Source of the DNA: DASYXW01 sp035934405
GTDB taxonomy: Bacteria; Acidobacteriota; Terriglobia; UBA7540
Direction of reading: 5' to 3'
Assembly (NCBI GenBank): GCA_035934405.1
Contig: DASYXW010000060.1
Location: 1-50,178 of the forward strand
DNA length: 50,178 bases
The notes beneath the pieces were generated by a model. That model was not told where the DNA came from. It was given only the letters and a program-made list of their open reading frames with translations, and did no database searches. Each line of letters begins with the position of its first letter. Position 1 is the stretch's first letter. This document shows positions 25,764 to 33,109 of this stretch, piece after piece. The translations under genes and the position numbers were made by a program.

Positions 25764-26204
25764 ATGATTGCCAAAAACACAGAACGCCGGGTATCGTTGA
25801 CTGTGAAGTGCTTGGCACTGGCGTTCGGATCCCTTTTGCTGTGCTCCTGTAACGTAAGCAGAAAGGTGGACACCGCCAAGCAGGCGGTTGAGCGGTTTCA
25901 TAACGAGCTTAAGGCGGGAGACGACGATCGCGTGTACGACGACGCCGACTCAGCCTATAGGACATCCGTCTCAAGGCAAGCAAACCACGAGCTTTTGATG
26001 CGGGTTCGGCGCAAGATGGGCCAATTCCAGCGAGCTGAGTACCAAAGCTTCTTGATGAGCGCCGTTACACAAGGGACGTTTGTCGCGCTCAAATACAAGG
26101 CGCAGTTTACAAACGGCGATTTGGAGGAGCAGTTCACCTTCCGACTTGAGGGAGAGCACGCCACTCTGGTGCGTTATCAGGCAAGCAGTCCCATTTCGTA
26201 TTGA
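25764..26204 (+). CDS. Lipoprotein with DUF4019-like domain
   Basis: The 146-residue protein starts with a basic segment and a hydrophobic stretch ending in 'LLLCSC', a lipobox-like site with Cys at about 29. The mature part (about 35-140) reads as an NTF2-like fold: 'AVERFHNELKAGDDDRVYDD', 'YRTSVSRQANHELLMRVRRK', 'FVALKYKAQFTNGDLEEQFT'. This pattern resembles DUF4019. It follows the Rhs-coupled membrane gene by 49 nt and may share its transcript. Function is unknown. Confidence 0.55.
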   Translation: MIAKNTERRVSLTVKCLALAFGSLLLCSCNVSRKVDTAKQAVERFHNELKAGDDDRVYDDADSAYRTSVSRQANHELLMRVRRKMGQFQRAEYQSFLMSAVTQGTFVALKYKAQFTNGDLEEQFTFRLEGEHATLVRYQASSPISY

Positions 26205-26255
26205 GCGTCTTCCGGCACCAGGGCTGTGTGAGATTACGGCGTAGATGGCGCAGGA
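26205..26255. repeat. Short duplicated piece of the RAYT gene
   Basis: CTTCCGGCACCAGGGCTGTG with its neighbours matches 26568-26617 inside the transposase pseudogene in the same orientation (about 45 nt, a few mismatches). It lies right after the lipoprotein stop. Confidence 0.5.
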
Positions 26256-26270
26256 TTGGCCGTGCGGCCG

Positions 26271-26306
26271 CGGGTGGCGACGACATTGCTTCTTATGTCG
26301 TCGCCC
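26271..26306. repeat. REP-like palindrome, left of the transposase pseudogene
   Basis: An 11-bp stem (GGCGACGACAT with ATGTCGTCGCC) with a GCGGGT head. An inverted copy lies at 26940-26975, one base different in the loop. Confidence 0.7.
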
Positions 26307-26329
26307 TCGCTCTTTCCGCCTGCCGACCT

Positions 26330-26909
26330 TCAGGGCATGGGGTCGATGGATAGAATCGAGCTGTCCTCCCGATAATAGAAACGCCAACTCGACCAGGGCC
26401 AATCACCCGGTTGGCTCACCAGCCCTCGTTTCACTGGGTTGTTATGCCTGTAGGTGAGCTTTTCCCGTCGCTTCTTCTCGCTCCAGATGTTCATATCGTA
26501 GCCACCGCGCTGCCCGACGCGGTAGTGGGCGTGGTGATGCACCGTTGGGGGCAGCTCGAACTGATTGAGCATCTTCCGGCACCCGGGCTGTGTGAGGTTA
26601 CGGCGTAGACGGCGGAGGGTAAAATGGGCCGTGCGTTCTGACAATTTCTGCATAATCTGCGAAGGGTTGGCGAGATCAGAAGGCCAGATCAGCAGATGAC
26701 AGTGTTCCGGCATCAGAACCTACCCGACGATTCTGAAGCCTAGCTCGGCGCGCAGGTCACCGAGTGTTTGAACGAATCCATTCGCTGCGCTCAGGACAGG
26801 CTTTGAGTTTGAAGGCTTCGGAGTCAAAAATGGGAGCGCGCCGGTAGACGTTGGCAGTAGGGTAGTGAAGGTGGTTCAAGCCGTAAAAATGAGGCCGTCG
26901 CGGGGGCAC
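26330..26909 (-). pseudogene. REP-associated tyrosine transposase (RAYT), decayed
   Basis: The intact C-terminal part (127 residues) has the HUH motif 'MPEHCHLLIWPSD', and 'TYRHNNPVKRGLV' with the likely catalytic Tyr, then 'WPWSSWRFY'. The expected N-terminus is present upstream but broken: 'RPHFYGLNHLHYPTANVYRR' is in frame, a roughly 28-nt REP-like insert (CCTGTCCTGAGCGCAGCGAA) shifts the frame, and 'VQTLGDLRAELGFRIVG' is followed by TAG (26720-26722), where Tyr is expected before VLMPEH. The gene has therefore lost function. Inverted REP copies flank it, so it is probably the remains of the enzyme that spread them. Confidence 0.75.
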
Positions 26910-26939
26910 CTGCTCAGCTTAGCTCTTGCTCACAGCATC

Positions 26940-26975
26940 GGCGACGACATAAAAAGCAATGTCGTCGCCACCCGC
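26940..26975. repeat. REP-like palindrome, right of the transposase pseudogene (inverted copy)
   Basis: Reverse complement of 26271-26306 apart from one loop base. The pair brackets the RAYT pseudogene in the classic inverted arrangement. Confidence 0.7.
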
Positions 26976-27096
26976 GGGCGCGCCGCAAACAGGCCTTGAC
27001 AAGATTATATAATAGGTATATATATTCTAAGTTAATAAAATGGAACATCCTTCGCAGCTCCGAACCCACAGTCTCGATTCCCAAATGAGCAAGAAG

Positions 27097-27445
27097 CGAA
27101 GCCAATCGGTCTAAGGCACTTGGTATCAGCGAGATAGCAGGAAATCAGCGGAAACGAATCCAATCTAACTATCCGACATATTATCAGCGTGTTACAGCGA
27201 TTTTACCCCCTATTTTCGCAAAGTTAGTACCGATTACCATGGGCTGCCCCGATTGGCGCGAACTGCCGCGAACGAAGCCAATCGAATTAAACAGCTTAGT
27301 ATCATTGACATACTGGAAAACCGACAGGAACGAAGCCAATTTAGTTATGTTACTTATTATCAGAATCTTAAGGCTATTTTACCCCATATTTTCGCAAAGC
27401 TAGTACCGATCACCACGAAGCGGCTCCGATTCCTGGAATCTACTG
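27097..27445. repeat. AT-rich degenerate tandem duplication (two units of about 175 nt)
   Basis: Unit 1 (27097-27272) and unit 2 (27273-27445) share CGAAGCCAATCG at their starts, a TATTATCAG middle, and ATTTTCGCAAAG followed by TAGTACCGAT near their ends. Base composition is clearly lower in GC than the flanks. The single open frame (27253-27585) covers unit 2 only and is likely chance. Confidence 0.55.
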
Positions 27446-27581
27446 CGCGGGCTGCCGCAGACCTTCTGAGGTCTGCGACTTCTGCAACTCTGACCGTTCG
27501 CAGGCGAGCGCGTCTCGCGGCCCTTCTGCGCCTCGGCCCGCCCCAAACGCTCGCTCCGCGCCGCTGGCGAGGCGGCATTGC

Positions 27582-27983
27582 TTAAGGCTTTCGACCCAGC
27601 ACCAGGTAGACCGCCATGGCCAGTCCGACCGTGCCGAGGATCAGGGCGATCGCCATGGCCAGCGACGAGGGCCGCCGGAAGGCGGCGTCGCCTCGGTTCA
27701 GCTCCCGAACCACGCGCACGTGGTGCCAGGCGCTCATGCCGCTCACCAGCACGCCGAGAAGAATCAGCGCGGTGCCGAACCAAAGCGAGAGGCCGTATGA
27801 CTGCGCGGGCAGTCGAACCTCGGCGGGCAGGCGGGGCTCGACGGCGTGCAGCTCCTGCAGGAAGAGGCCGAAGCGGGCCACCACGAAGCCGAATCCCATG
27901 AGCGCCAGGCCGGTTCGAATCCACGCCAGAAAAGTTCTCTCCGCCGCCAGGTAGTCGCGAGGGTCGCTTTTCGTTTCCGTCAT
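27582..27983 (-). CDS. YidH/DUF202-family membrane protein
   Basis: The 133-residue protein has the DUF202 signature 'YLAAERTFLAWIRTGLALMGFGFVVA' split across residues 11-36. A second membrane segment lies at about 65-85 and a third at about 108-128. DUF202 proteins are small inner-membrane proteins of unknown biochemical role. No neighbour indicates its job. A short GATGATTGATGATGG-type word repeat (28000-28070) lies at its upstream side. Confidence 0.8.
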   Translation of the reverse strand: MTETKSDPRDYLAAERTFLAWIRTGLALMGFGFVVARFGLFLQELHAVEPRLPAEVRLPAQSYGLSLWFGTALILLGVLVSGMSAWHHVRVVRELNRGDAAFRRPSSLAMAIALILGTVGLAMAVYLVLGRKP

Positions 27984-28109
27984 TGCATCACCAGACGCCG
28001 ATGATTGATGATGGTTGATTGACGATTGATGATTGACTCGCCGGATGCGATGCTATCGAATCATCAATCTCGAATCGGCCATCTCCCATCGCCGGCCAGG
28101 AGGCTCCGC

Positions 28110-28328
28110 GTGAAGGCCATGAAGATTCTGGGAATCGTGCTCATCCTGCTGGGAGTGCTGGCGCTGGTCTTGCGCCGCATCAGTTACCCCACTCACCGGG
28201 CTGTGATCAGGATCGGCCCGGTAGACACCGAAGTGCAGACCAAAAAGACGATCCCACTGCCGCCGCTTTTTGGCGCGCTCACCGTCACGGGCGGGGTTCT
28301 GCTGGTCCTGGCGGCAAGGAAGAAGTGA
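28110..28328 (+). CDS. Small DUF3185-like membrane protein
   Basis: The start is GTG 28110 because AGGAGG lies 6 nt upstream; ATG 28119 is possible. The 72-residue product has 'MKILGIVLILLGVLALVL' as a first helix, a short polar loop (DTEVQTKKTIPLPP), and a second helix 'ALTVTGGVLLVLAARKK'. That is the two-helix DUF3185 pattern. Function is unknown. Confidence 0.65.
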   Translation: MKAMKILGIVLILLGVLALVLRRISYPTHRAVIRIGPVDTEVQTKKTIPLPPLFGALTVTGGVLLVLAARKK

Positions 28329-28376
28329 ATCGGATCGTGACTCCAGTTCAATGCTTCGTGACATTGTTGGCCGCTG

Positions 28377-28485
28377 TCATCCCCGCGAAAGCGGGGATCT
28401 ATACCAGAGACGAGCCTTTGTTCTGCGCGAGTTCAGACCGCCACGGCGGTTGGCCACTGGATTCCCGCTTTCGCGGGAATGACGG
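28377..28485. repeat. Pair of CCCGCGAAAGCGGG palindromes (REP/BIME-like)
   Basis: CCCCGCGAAAGCGGGG (28381-28396) and ATTCCCGCTTTCGCGGGAAT (28461-28480) face each other. Such GTCATTCCCGCGAAAGCGGG elements are widespread in bacterial genomes. Lying between convergent genes, they may also act as a two-way terminator. Confidence 0.7.
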
Positions 28486-28539
28486 TAAAGGAATACCTGC
28501 TAAAAAAATCGCCAAACTGAGTCACCATCGTGCATCGGA

Positions 28540-30333
28540 TCACTTGCTCACCACAAACACTTCGCCGGGCTCGCCCAAATCGCGCGCCGAAGGCGTGATG
28601 ATGGTGCGCGGGCCGACATAAATCTTCTCACCCTTCTGCACCGCCGCGCGCACATCTTCCTCGCTGACGAAATCCACGGGGCTCGGGACTCGGGGTTCGG
28701 AATTCGTAGGGGCGCTGCTTGCGGCGCCCTGTTCGGAGGGGCCGAAGTTCGGGGATCGAGGTTCGGGGCTAGGCGGCTTGCCGCGCGACGCCAGGAATCG
28801 CTCCACGATGCGCGAGACTTCGGCGCGGTCGATGGCCGCGGGCCGGGGGTCGGAGGCCGGGGTTCGAGGTTCGGGGTTCGGGTTTCGGGTTTCGGGATTC
28901 GCAGCCCGGAGTCCTGCCCTACTGTTACCTGCAACCTGTCCCCTGTCCCCTGACACCTGACCGCTGTCCCCTGCCTTATTCACCGGACGGCGTTCGTAGG
29001 CCAGGCGCTTGATGTTGAGGAGATTCATGGGCGAGATATTGTCGGAAGTAATGTTGCCGCCCGGCGTGCCGCAGCCGAGCGACATGGCGGGGAAGAGCCG
29101 TGTGGAATGTCCAATCGAGCCGTGCGGCGCGGGAGTGTTGACGACGAGGCGAAAGGCCGGGAGCACGAGCGCCAATTCGCGGATCACTTCGTCGTCGGCG
29201 GCGTGAATTGCCATAGTATGTCCCATGCCGCCGAACTCGAGCAGGCGCCGGCAGAAGTCCAGACCTTCGCGCCAGTCCTTCACCACGTGAAACGACAGCA
29301 CGGGCGAAAGTTTTTCCGCCGAGAGCGGGTGGTCGCGCCCGACGCCTTCGAGCGGCGCAACCAGAGCGCGGACATTGGCGGGCACGGCGACGCCAGCTTC
29401 CTGCGCGATGCGCTCGGCCGTCTGCCCGACCATCTTGCCGTTGACGCGGAAGTTCGGCAGGATCAGAACTCGCGCCACCGCCGCGGCCTGCTCCGCGCTC
29501 AGGAAAAACCCGCCCTGGCGCTGGGTCTCAAACCGCACGGCGTCGGCGATGGCGGAGTCCACCACCATGTGCTGCTCCGAGGAACAGATGGTGCCGTTGT
29601 CAAAACACTTGCCGGTAAGAATGTCGGCCACGGCCTTCGGCACATTCGCCGAGCTGTGGATATAGGCCGGCACGTTGCCGGGTCCGACGCCGAGCGCAGG
29701 CTTGCCGGAGCTGTAAGCCGCTTTCACCAGGCCCGCGCCGCCGGTGGCCAGGATGATGGCCGTGCGGCGGTGCTTCATCAACTCTTCCGTCGCCTCCATG
29801 GTGGGCAGGCTGAGGCAGCCGATCGATCCTTCCGGCGCGCCCGCTTGCAGCGCGGCTTCGAGCATCACGCGGCAACTTTCCCGGATGCAGCGAACCGCGT
29901 TCGGGTGGGGACTCATCACGATCGCGTTGCGGCCCTTGAGCGCGATGAGCGCCTTGTAAATCGCGGTGGAAGTGGGGTTGGTGGTGGGAATGATGGCGGC
30001 CACCACGCCAGCGGGCACGGCGATCTCCACCACGCCCGCTTCGGCGTCCTCGCGGACGACCCCGACCGTCTTCATATCTTTGATGCCGGCGTAGACGTCG
30101 CGGGAGGCGAAGAGGTTTTTCTCGACCTTGTCGGGCACGTTGCCGTAGGTGGTTTCTTCGACGGCGAGGCGGGCGAGCGGCCCGGCGTCCCGCTCGGCGG
30201 CTTCGGCGCAGGCGCGAACGACCTCATCAATCTGGGATTGAGAAAAACGGGCGAGGACGGTAGCGGCTTCCGCCGCTTTCTCGACTAATTGGCGCGCTTC
30301 CTGGATGGATTGGAGATCTTTGTCGAGACTCAT
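28540..30333 (-). CDS. BMC-associated CoA-acylating aldehyde dehydrogenase (PduP/EutE-like)
   Basis: The 597-residue enzyme converts an aldehyde to acyl-CoA with NAD+ inside a microcompartment. The catalytic region is standard: 'VPAGVVAAIIPTTNPTSTAI' (about 107-126), 'GGAGLVKAAYSSGKPALGVG', and the active-site Cys in 'FDNGTICSSEQ' (about 250). The core ends near residue 450. A C-terminal tail (450-597) follows: a word-repeat stretch, an amphipathic helix 'RAEVSRIVERFLASRG' resembling encapsulation peptides, a second repeat stretch, and a final domain 'FVSEEDVRAAVQKGEKIYVG'. It lies downstream of a shell protein gene. Confidence 0.8.
   Translation of the reverse strand: MSLDKDLQSIQEARQLVEKAAEAATVLARFSQSQIDEVVRACAEAAERDAGPLARLAVEETTYGNVPDKVEKNLFASRDVYAGIKDMKTVGVVREDAEAGVVEIAVPAGVVAAIIPTTNPTSTAIYKALIALKGRNAIVMSPHPNAVRCIRESCRVMLEAALQAGAPEGSIGCLSLPTMEATEELMKHRRTAIILATGGAGLVKAAYSSGKPALGVGPGNVPAYIHSSANVPKAVADILTGKCFDNGTICSSEQHMVVDSAIADAVRFETQRQGGFFLSAEQAAAVARVLILPNFRVNGKMVGQTAERIAQEAGVAVPANVRALVAPLEGVGRDHPLSAEKLSPVLSFHVVKDWREGLDFCRRLLEFGGMGHTMAIHAADDEVIRELALVLPAFRLVVNTPAPHGSIGHSTRLFPAMSLGCGTPGGNITSDNISPMNLLNIKRLAYERRPVNKAGDSGQVSGDRGQVAGNSRAGLRAANPETRNPNPEPRTPASDPRPAAIDRAEVSRIVERFLASRGKPPSPEPRSPNFGPSEQGAASSAPTNSEPRVPSPVDFVSEEDVRAAVQKGEKIYVGPRTIITPSARDLGEPGEVFVVSK
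28680..28985. repeat. In-frame word repeats in the dehydrogenase C-terminal tail
   Basis: Two blocks flank the encapsulation-like helix: 28679-28770 (GGGGTTCGGAATTCG type) and 28840-28975 (GGGGTTCGGGTTTCGGG, then CCCCTGTCCCCTGACACC). They encode Pro/Asn/Glu/Arg-rich linkers such as NPETRNPNPEPRTP. The same families occur in the prophage portal and terminase genes. Confidence 0.7.
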
Positions 30334-30334
30334 A

Positions 30335-30436
30335 GGAATTGAGTCATTGAGTCATCGGGTCATTGAGCCATTGCACGCGTTCAGACGGTCTCCCAATGGC
30401 TCAATGGCTCAATCACCCAATGGCCCGATTCATGGG
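30335..30436. repeat. Word repeat (TTGAGTCATTGAGTCATCG family) between BMC genes
   Basis: TTGAGTCATTGAGTCATCGG units on the left and CCCAATGGCTCAATGGCTC on the right surround a short loop. It fills the gap between the shell and dehydrogenase genes and belongs to the family at 8143-8220 and 11165-11355. Confidence 0.65.
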
Positions 30437-30742
30437 TCATCCCGTTGCCGACTTCTTGCCGCTGAGGCCGCCGCCCGGCAGAATCTTTTCCGCCTCGCTG
30501 TGCGGGCGCGGAATCACGTGGACGCTGACCAGCTCCCCGACGCGGCGCGCCGCGGCCGCGCCCGCATCCGTCGCAGCCTTGACGGCGCCCACGTCGCCGC
30601 GCACCATCACGGTGACGTAGCCCGCACCGATATATTCCTTGCCGATCAGCACGACGTTCGCCGCCTTCACCATGGCGTCCGCCGCCTCGATGGCCCCCAC
30701 CAAACCTTTGGTCTCGATCATGCCCAACGCTTCAAGCGACAT
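30437..30742 (-). CDS. Bacterial microcompartment shell protein (BMC-H)
   Basis: The start is ATG 30742 with GGAGG 5 nt upstream; a longer frame has no support. The 101-residue protein is a single BMC domain: 'ALGMIETKGLVGAIEAADAM' (about 4-24), 'VVLIGKEYIGAGYVTVMVRG', the pore-side 'DVGAVKAATDAGAAAA', and 'HVIPRPHSEAEKILPG'. Six copies form a hexameric tile. It lies directly upstream of the dehydrogenase gene. Only these two BMC genes are in the window and no other shell protein is seen, so other BMC genes may lie elsewhere. Confidence 0.85.
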   Translation of the reverse strand: MSLEALGMIETKGLVGAIEAADAMVKAANVVLIGKEYIGAGYVTVMVRGDVGAVKAATDAGAAAARRVGELVSVHVIPRPHSEAEKILPGGGLSGKKSATG

Positions 30743-30859
30743 GCAGCCTCCGATAGAGAGCGCCACAAAACTAGCACAGCGTGGAGCCTGGCGCAATGGT
30801 TTCAGAACACTTTTTCTCGTGCGAAGGCGGTCGGAGCGATTTCGCGTCGCGGTAAGTTT

Positions 30860-30932
30860 TGAGCCGTGAGGGAATCGAACCCCCAACCTACTGATTAAGA
30901 GTCAGTTGCTCTACCAATTGAGCTAACGGCCC
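30860..30932 (-). tRNA. tRNA-Lys (CTT anticodon)
   Basis: The cloverleaf is clear on the minus strand: acceptor GGGCCGT/ACGGCTC, D-stem GCTC/GAGC, anticodon stem ACTGA/TCAGT with loop CTCTTAA, and T-arm GGGGGTTCGATTCCC. CCA is not encoded. It lies 5 nt past the integrase stop on the same strand. Its 5' half (nt 1-40) is repeated at the far end of the island. Confidence 0.95.
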
Positions 30933-30935
30933 ATC
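30893..30935. other. Attachment site, left (within tRNA-Lys)
   Basis: The 43-nt block covering tRNA nt 1-40 and three upstream bases is identical to 43945-43987. It spans the anticodon loop, the usual crossover area for tyrosine integrases. Note that the duplicated part is the 5' half of the tRNA. Confidence 0.85.
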
Positions 30936-30937
30936 AA

Positions 30938-32038
30938 TCACTTACGGACAATCGCCTTCGTCGCTGTAGCGGAAACTGTAGCGGGTCGCGCCTGTTTCGC
31001 GCTCCGATTTAGAGCTTCGAGCCGCTCGACGGCGCGCTCCAAAGACTCGGGCGTCGGATGAACATAACGCTGAGAAATCGTCACGCTGGAATGACCCATA
31101 AGCTGCATGATCTCGAACGCACCGACTCCCGCCTCACCAAGCCGGGTGCCGTAAGTGTGTCGGAGAGAGTGTAACACGAACTCCCCAGAGAGATTCAAGG
31201 CCGCCCTCAAAGTCTTGTGTTGATGATCCAAGGAACTCACAAGAAGTGGCAGTCCTTCCGCGCCGGTAAAAACTCGAAACGAGAGACTCTGGGACCTTCG
31301 GCGCACAAGCATCGCGCGCGCGCGAACCGTGAGCGGCACATTTCGGCGTGAGTTTGCCGACTTGCCGTCGCGGATATGCGCATAGCCGAACTTCGCTTTC
31401 CCGGCAGGCTCGGTATGAACGTCCGGCCATTCCAGCGCGACAACTTCCCCTACGCGCAGCCCGGTATCCAGAATCAGTAAGGAAATATCCGCCAGCGGCT
31501 GTGAGGCCGCTTGGAGATAGCCAGCCTCGTCATCGTGGCGAAGGATGAACTCGCGATTGTGCTCGCCGGGCAAAAGGCGGATTCGCGGGATGCGGTCGAT
31601 CACTCGCCACTCTTGAGCGAGCCGGAGTGCCCGCCGCAGAGTTGCCAATGACCGGTTCACAGTCGGGGCACTAACGGTCTGGCTTCGATGTTGAATGTAT
31701 ACCTCGATCAAAGACTCGTCGATTCTGTCGAGCCGAGCCGACGCCAGTGGCTCAAAATCGAGGAGACGAGCGTATTGCTGTTTGTAGAACTCAATCGTTC
31801 TCGGCTTCGCCGCCGACCGAACCTCGATCGCTTTGGCGAACCTCTCTCTAAAGTCCTTGAGGCTGGGAGCAGCTTTCCGTTCGAAAATCCCAGCTTCCCC
31901 TTTCGCCAGCGCGGTCCGACGTGCGGCCTCAATCGTTCGCGCAACGTTCGGGTTCCCCTGTTTCGTTGACTTCTGGACGTGTTTGCCGTTCCACAGGAAG
32001 TGATACCAATAGACGTTGCCTCGTTTGAAGATCGCCAT
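30938..32038 (-). CDS. int: Tyrosine-type site-specific integrase
   Basis: The 366-residue recombinase has an N-terminal arm/SAM-like DNA-binding part (about 1-150) and the catalytic domain: Arg in 'DTGLRVGEVVALEW' (about 195), 'HSLRHTYGTRLGEAGV' (His-x-x-Arg), 'MGHSS' and the nucleophile Tyr in 'ISQRYVHPTPES' (about 330). It is the element's integration enzyme. Its 3' end runs up to the tRNA-Lys gene on the same strand. The stop comes 5 nt before the tRNA, so transcription of the tRNA may depend on this gene's promoter. Confidence 0.9.
   Translation of the reverse strand: MAIFKRGNVYWYHFLWNGKHVQKSTKQGNPNVARTIEAARRTALAKGEAGIFERKAAPSLKDFRERFAKAIEVRSAAKPRTIEFYKQQYARLLDFEPLASARLDRIDESLIEVYIQHRSQTVSAPTVNRSLATLRRALRLAQEWRVIDRIPRIRLLPGEHNREFILRHDDEAGYLQAASQPLADISLLILDTGLRVGEVVALEWPDVHTEPAGKAKFGYAHIRDGKSANSRRNVPLTVRARAMLVRRRSQSLSFRVFTGAEGLPLLVSSLDHQHKTLRAALNLSGEFVLHSLRHTYGTRLGEAGVGAFEIMQLMGHSSVTISQRYVHPTPESLERAVERLEALNRSAKQARPATVSATATKAIVRK
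30964..30986. repeat. Candidate integrase arm-type site, left
   Basis: CTGTAGCGGAAACTGTAGCG is itself two 8-nt words (TGTAGCGG) and recurs with one mismatch at 43819-43841 near the other end, in the same orientation. It also codes for the end of the integrase, so part of the match could be an integrase-derived remnant. Confidence 0.45.
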
Positions 32039-32041
32039 CGT

Positions 32042-32782
32042 TCATTTACCTCCTGTTCCGCTAACTCTCCGGTAATGGCGCATATAGCGCGCCCGGTATG
32101 CCTTCCAATCGGGACTCAATTTATATTGCGCCTGCTGGCATTTCTGAGTGCAGAACTTTTGATACCCAGGGCGTCGTGAGCAAAACCAGCCTCCGCATTT
32201 CTCGCATTGGGCGATCCAGTCAAGCTGCCCTCGTTCGGCCAAACGAAGGAGAGCAGCAATCATGTGGCGCTCGATGTCTCGCTGCGAAGGCCTCCGCAAA
32301 GGATCGTAGGACGACGGAAGCCACCCGACTTGTGTTGCTAATGCCGAAACGTGCACGCGCGGGACAAAGCTGTATCTGTTAAGCTCCTCTTTGATCTCAA
32401 AGTTGAGGTGCGCGATTTCCGTGAACACCGGATCTGCCTCCAAGAGCCGAATGGCCTGGTCGGGCCAATGCTGGTAGTCGAATGTTTGCCAGAAGGTCCC
32501 CTGATATCTCGCGCCGCGCTTGGACATAATCATGCGGCTTCCCGTTGCCCACAGAGTCCTCTTGTGGACCGATTCCAGATATTGCACCCTCTTGATCTTC
32601 CGGATCAAATCTGACAGACGCCGGGCAGGCATAGTCTTCTGGTGCGCATTTAACCACCGTACCAGATCGGTCGCCGGATGCGGGTTTAGGACAAACTCAA
32701 CTTCCTGGAACCGGGAGCCATCGACTTGCTCGCTACCGGTCTTGCTGTCCTTCAGTTGCTCTTTGCTCATAGCGTAACACAT
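32042..32782 (-). CDS. Unknown protein with C-terminal zinc-finger-like motif
   Basis: The 246-residue protein has no family I can name. The first 190 residues look helical. A C-terminal Cys4 motif, 'CEKCGGWF', 'FCTQKCQQAQYK', followed by a basic tail (RARYMRHYRR), suggests zinc-dependent nucleic-acid binding, similar to CGNR-type fingers. It lies between integrase and excisionase, 3 nt upstream of int. The ATG at 32770 (MSKEQL) is an alternative to the earlier one. Confidence 0.55.
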   Translation of the reverse strand: MCYAMSKEQLKDSKTGSEQVDGSRFQEVEFVLNPHPATDLVRWLNAHQKTMPARRLSDLIRKIKRVQYLESVHKRTLWATGSRMIMSKRGARYQGTFWQTFDYQHWPDQAIRLLEADPVFTEIAHLNFEIKEELNRYSFVPRVHVSALATQVGWLPSSYDPLRRPSQRDIERHMIAALLRLAERGQLDWIAQCEKCGGWFCSRRPGYQKFCTQKCQQAQYKLSPDWKAYRARYMRHYRRVSGTGGK

Positions 32783-32865
32783 GCTCCATAACTGTGGTCA
32801 ACGTTACGATTATTATTTACCAGCGAGGTGCGTGTCAAGTACTGTTTAGAGGGCGGTATTGAGAC

Positions 32866-33105
32866 ATGGAAAAGATCGCACTGGGAATTGACGAAGCGGC
32901 GGAACTCATCAGCGTTTCGCCATGGACAATCAGGAAGTGGATTCAACAAGGAAAGCTTGTCCCGACCCGTTTGGGCCGTCGGGTTTGCCTCACACCCGAC
33001 GCACTTAGAAAGTTTGTCTACACAAATACGAAGAGCTCGAGCGACGGAAGGGGCGACCAGGAAATGCCCCAGAGCCCGAGCTCCCAGGACAATGACGAGG
33101 TTTGA
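32866..33105 (+). CDS. Excisionase-like HTH protein (MerR/HTH_17 type)
   Basis: The 79-residue protein is a single winged helix: 'GIDEAAELISVSPWTIRKWIQQGKLVPTRLG' split around residues 6-38, then 'RRVCLTPDALRKFVY'. This is the pattern of small excisionase/recombination directionality factors. It is divergent from the zinc-finger and integrase genes, which fits control of excision or of integrase transcription. The tail is acidic/Ser-rich. Confidence 0.65.
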   Translation: MEKIALGIDEAAELISVSPWTIRKWIQQGKLVPTRLGRRVCLTPDALRKFVYTNTKSSSDGRGDQEMPQSPSSQDNDEV

Positions 33106-33109
33106 AGCA

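Noticed and set aside
26914..27105. 63-codon minus-strand frame including a REP palindrome
   Set aside because: Half of it is encoded by the REP element and the rest by AT-rich repeat sequence; it is likely chance.
27253..27585. 110-codon plus-strand frame in the AT-rich duplication
   Set aside because: Covers only one repeat unit; the other unit has stops in the same frame, so coding is unlikely.
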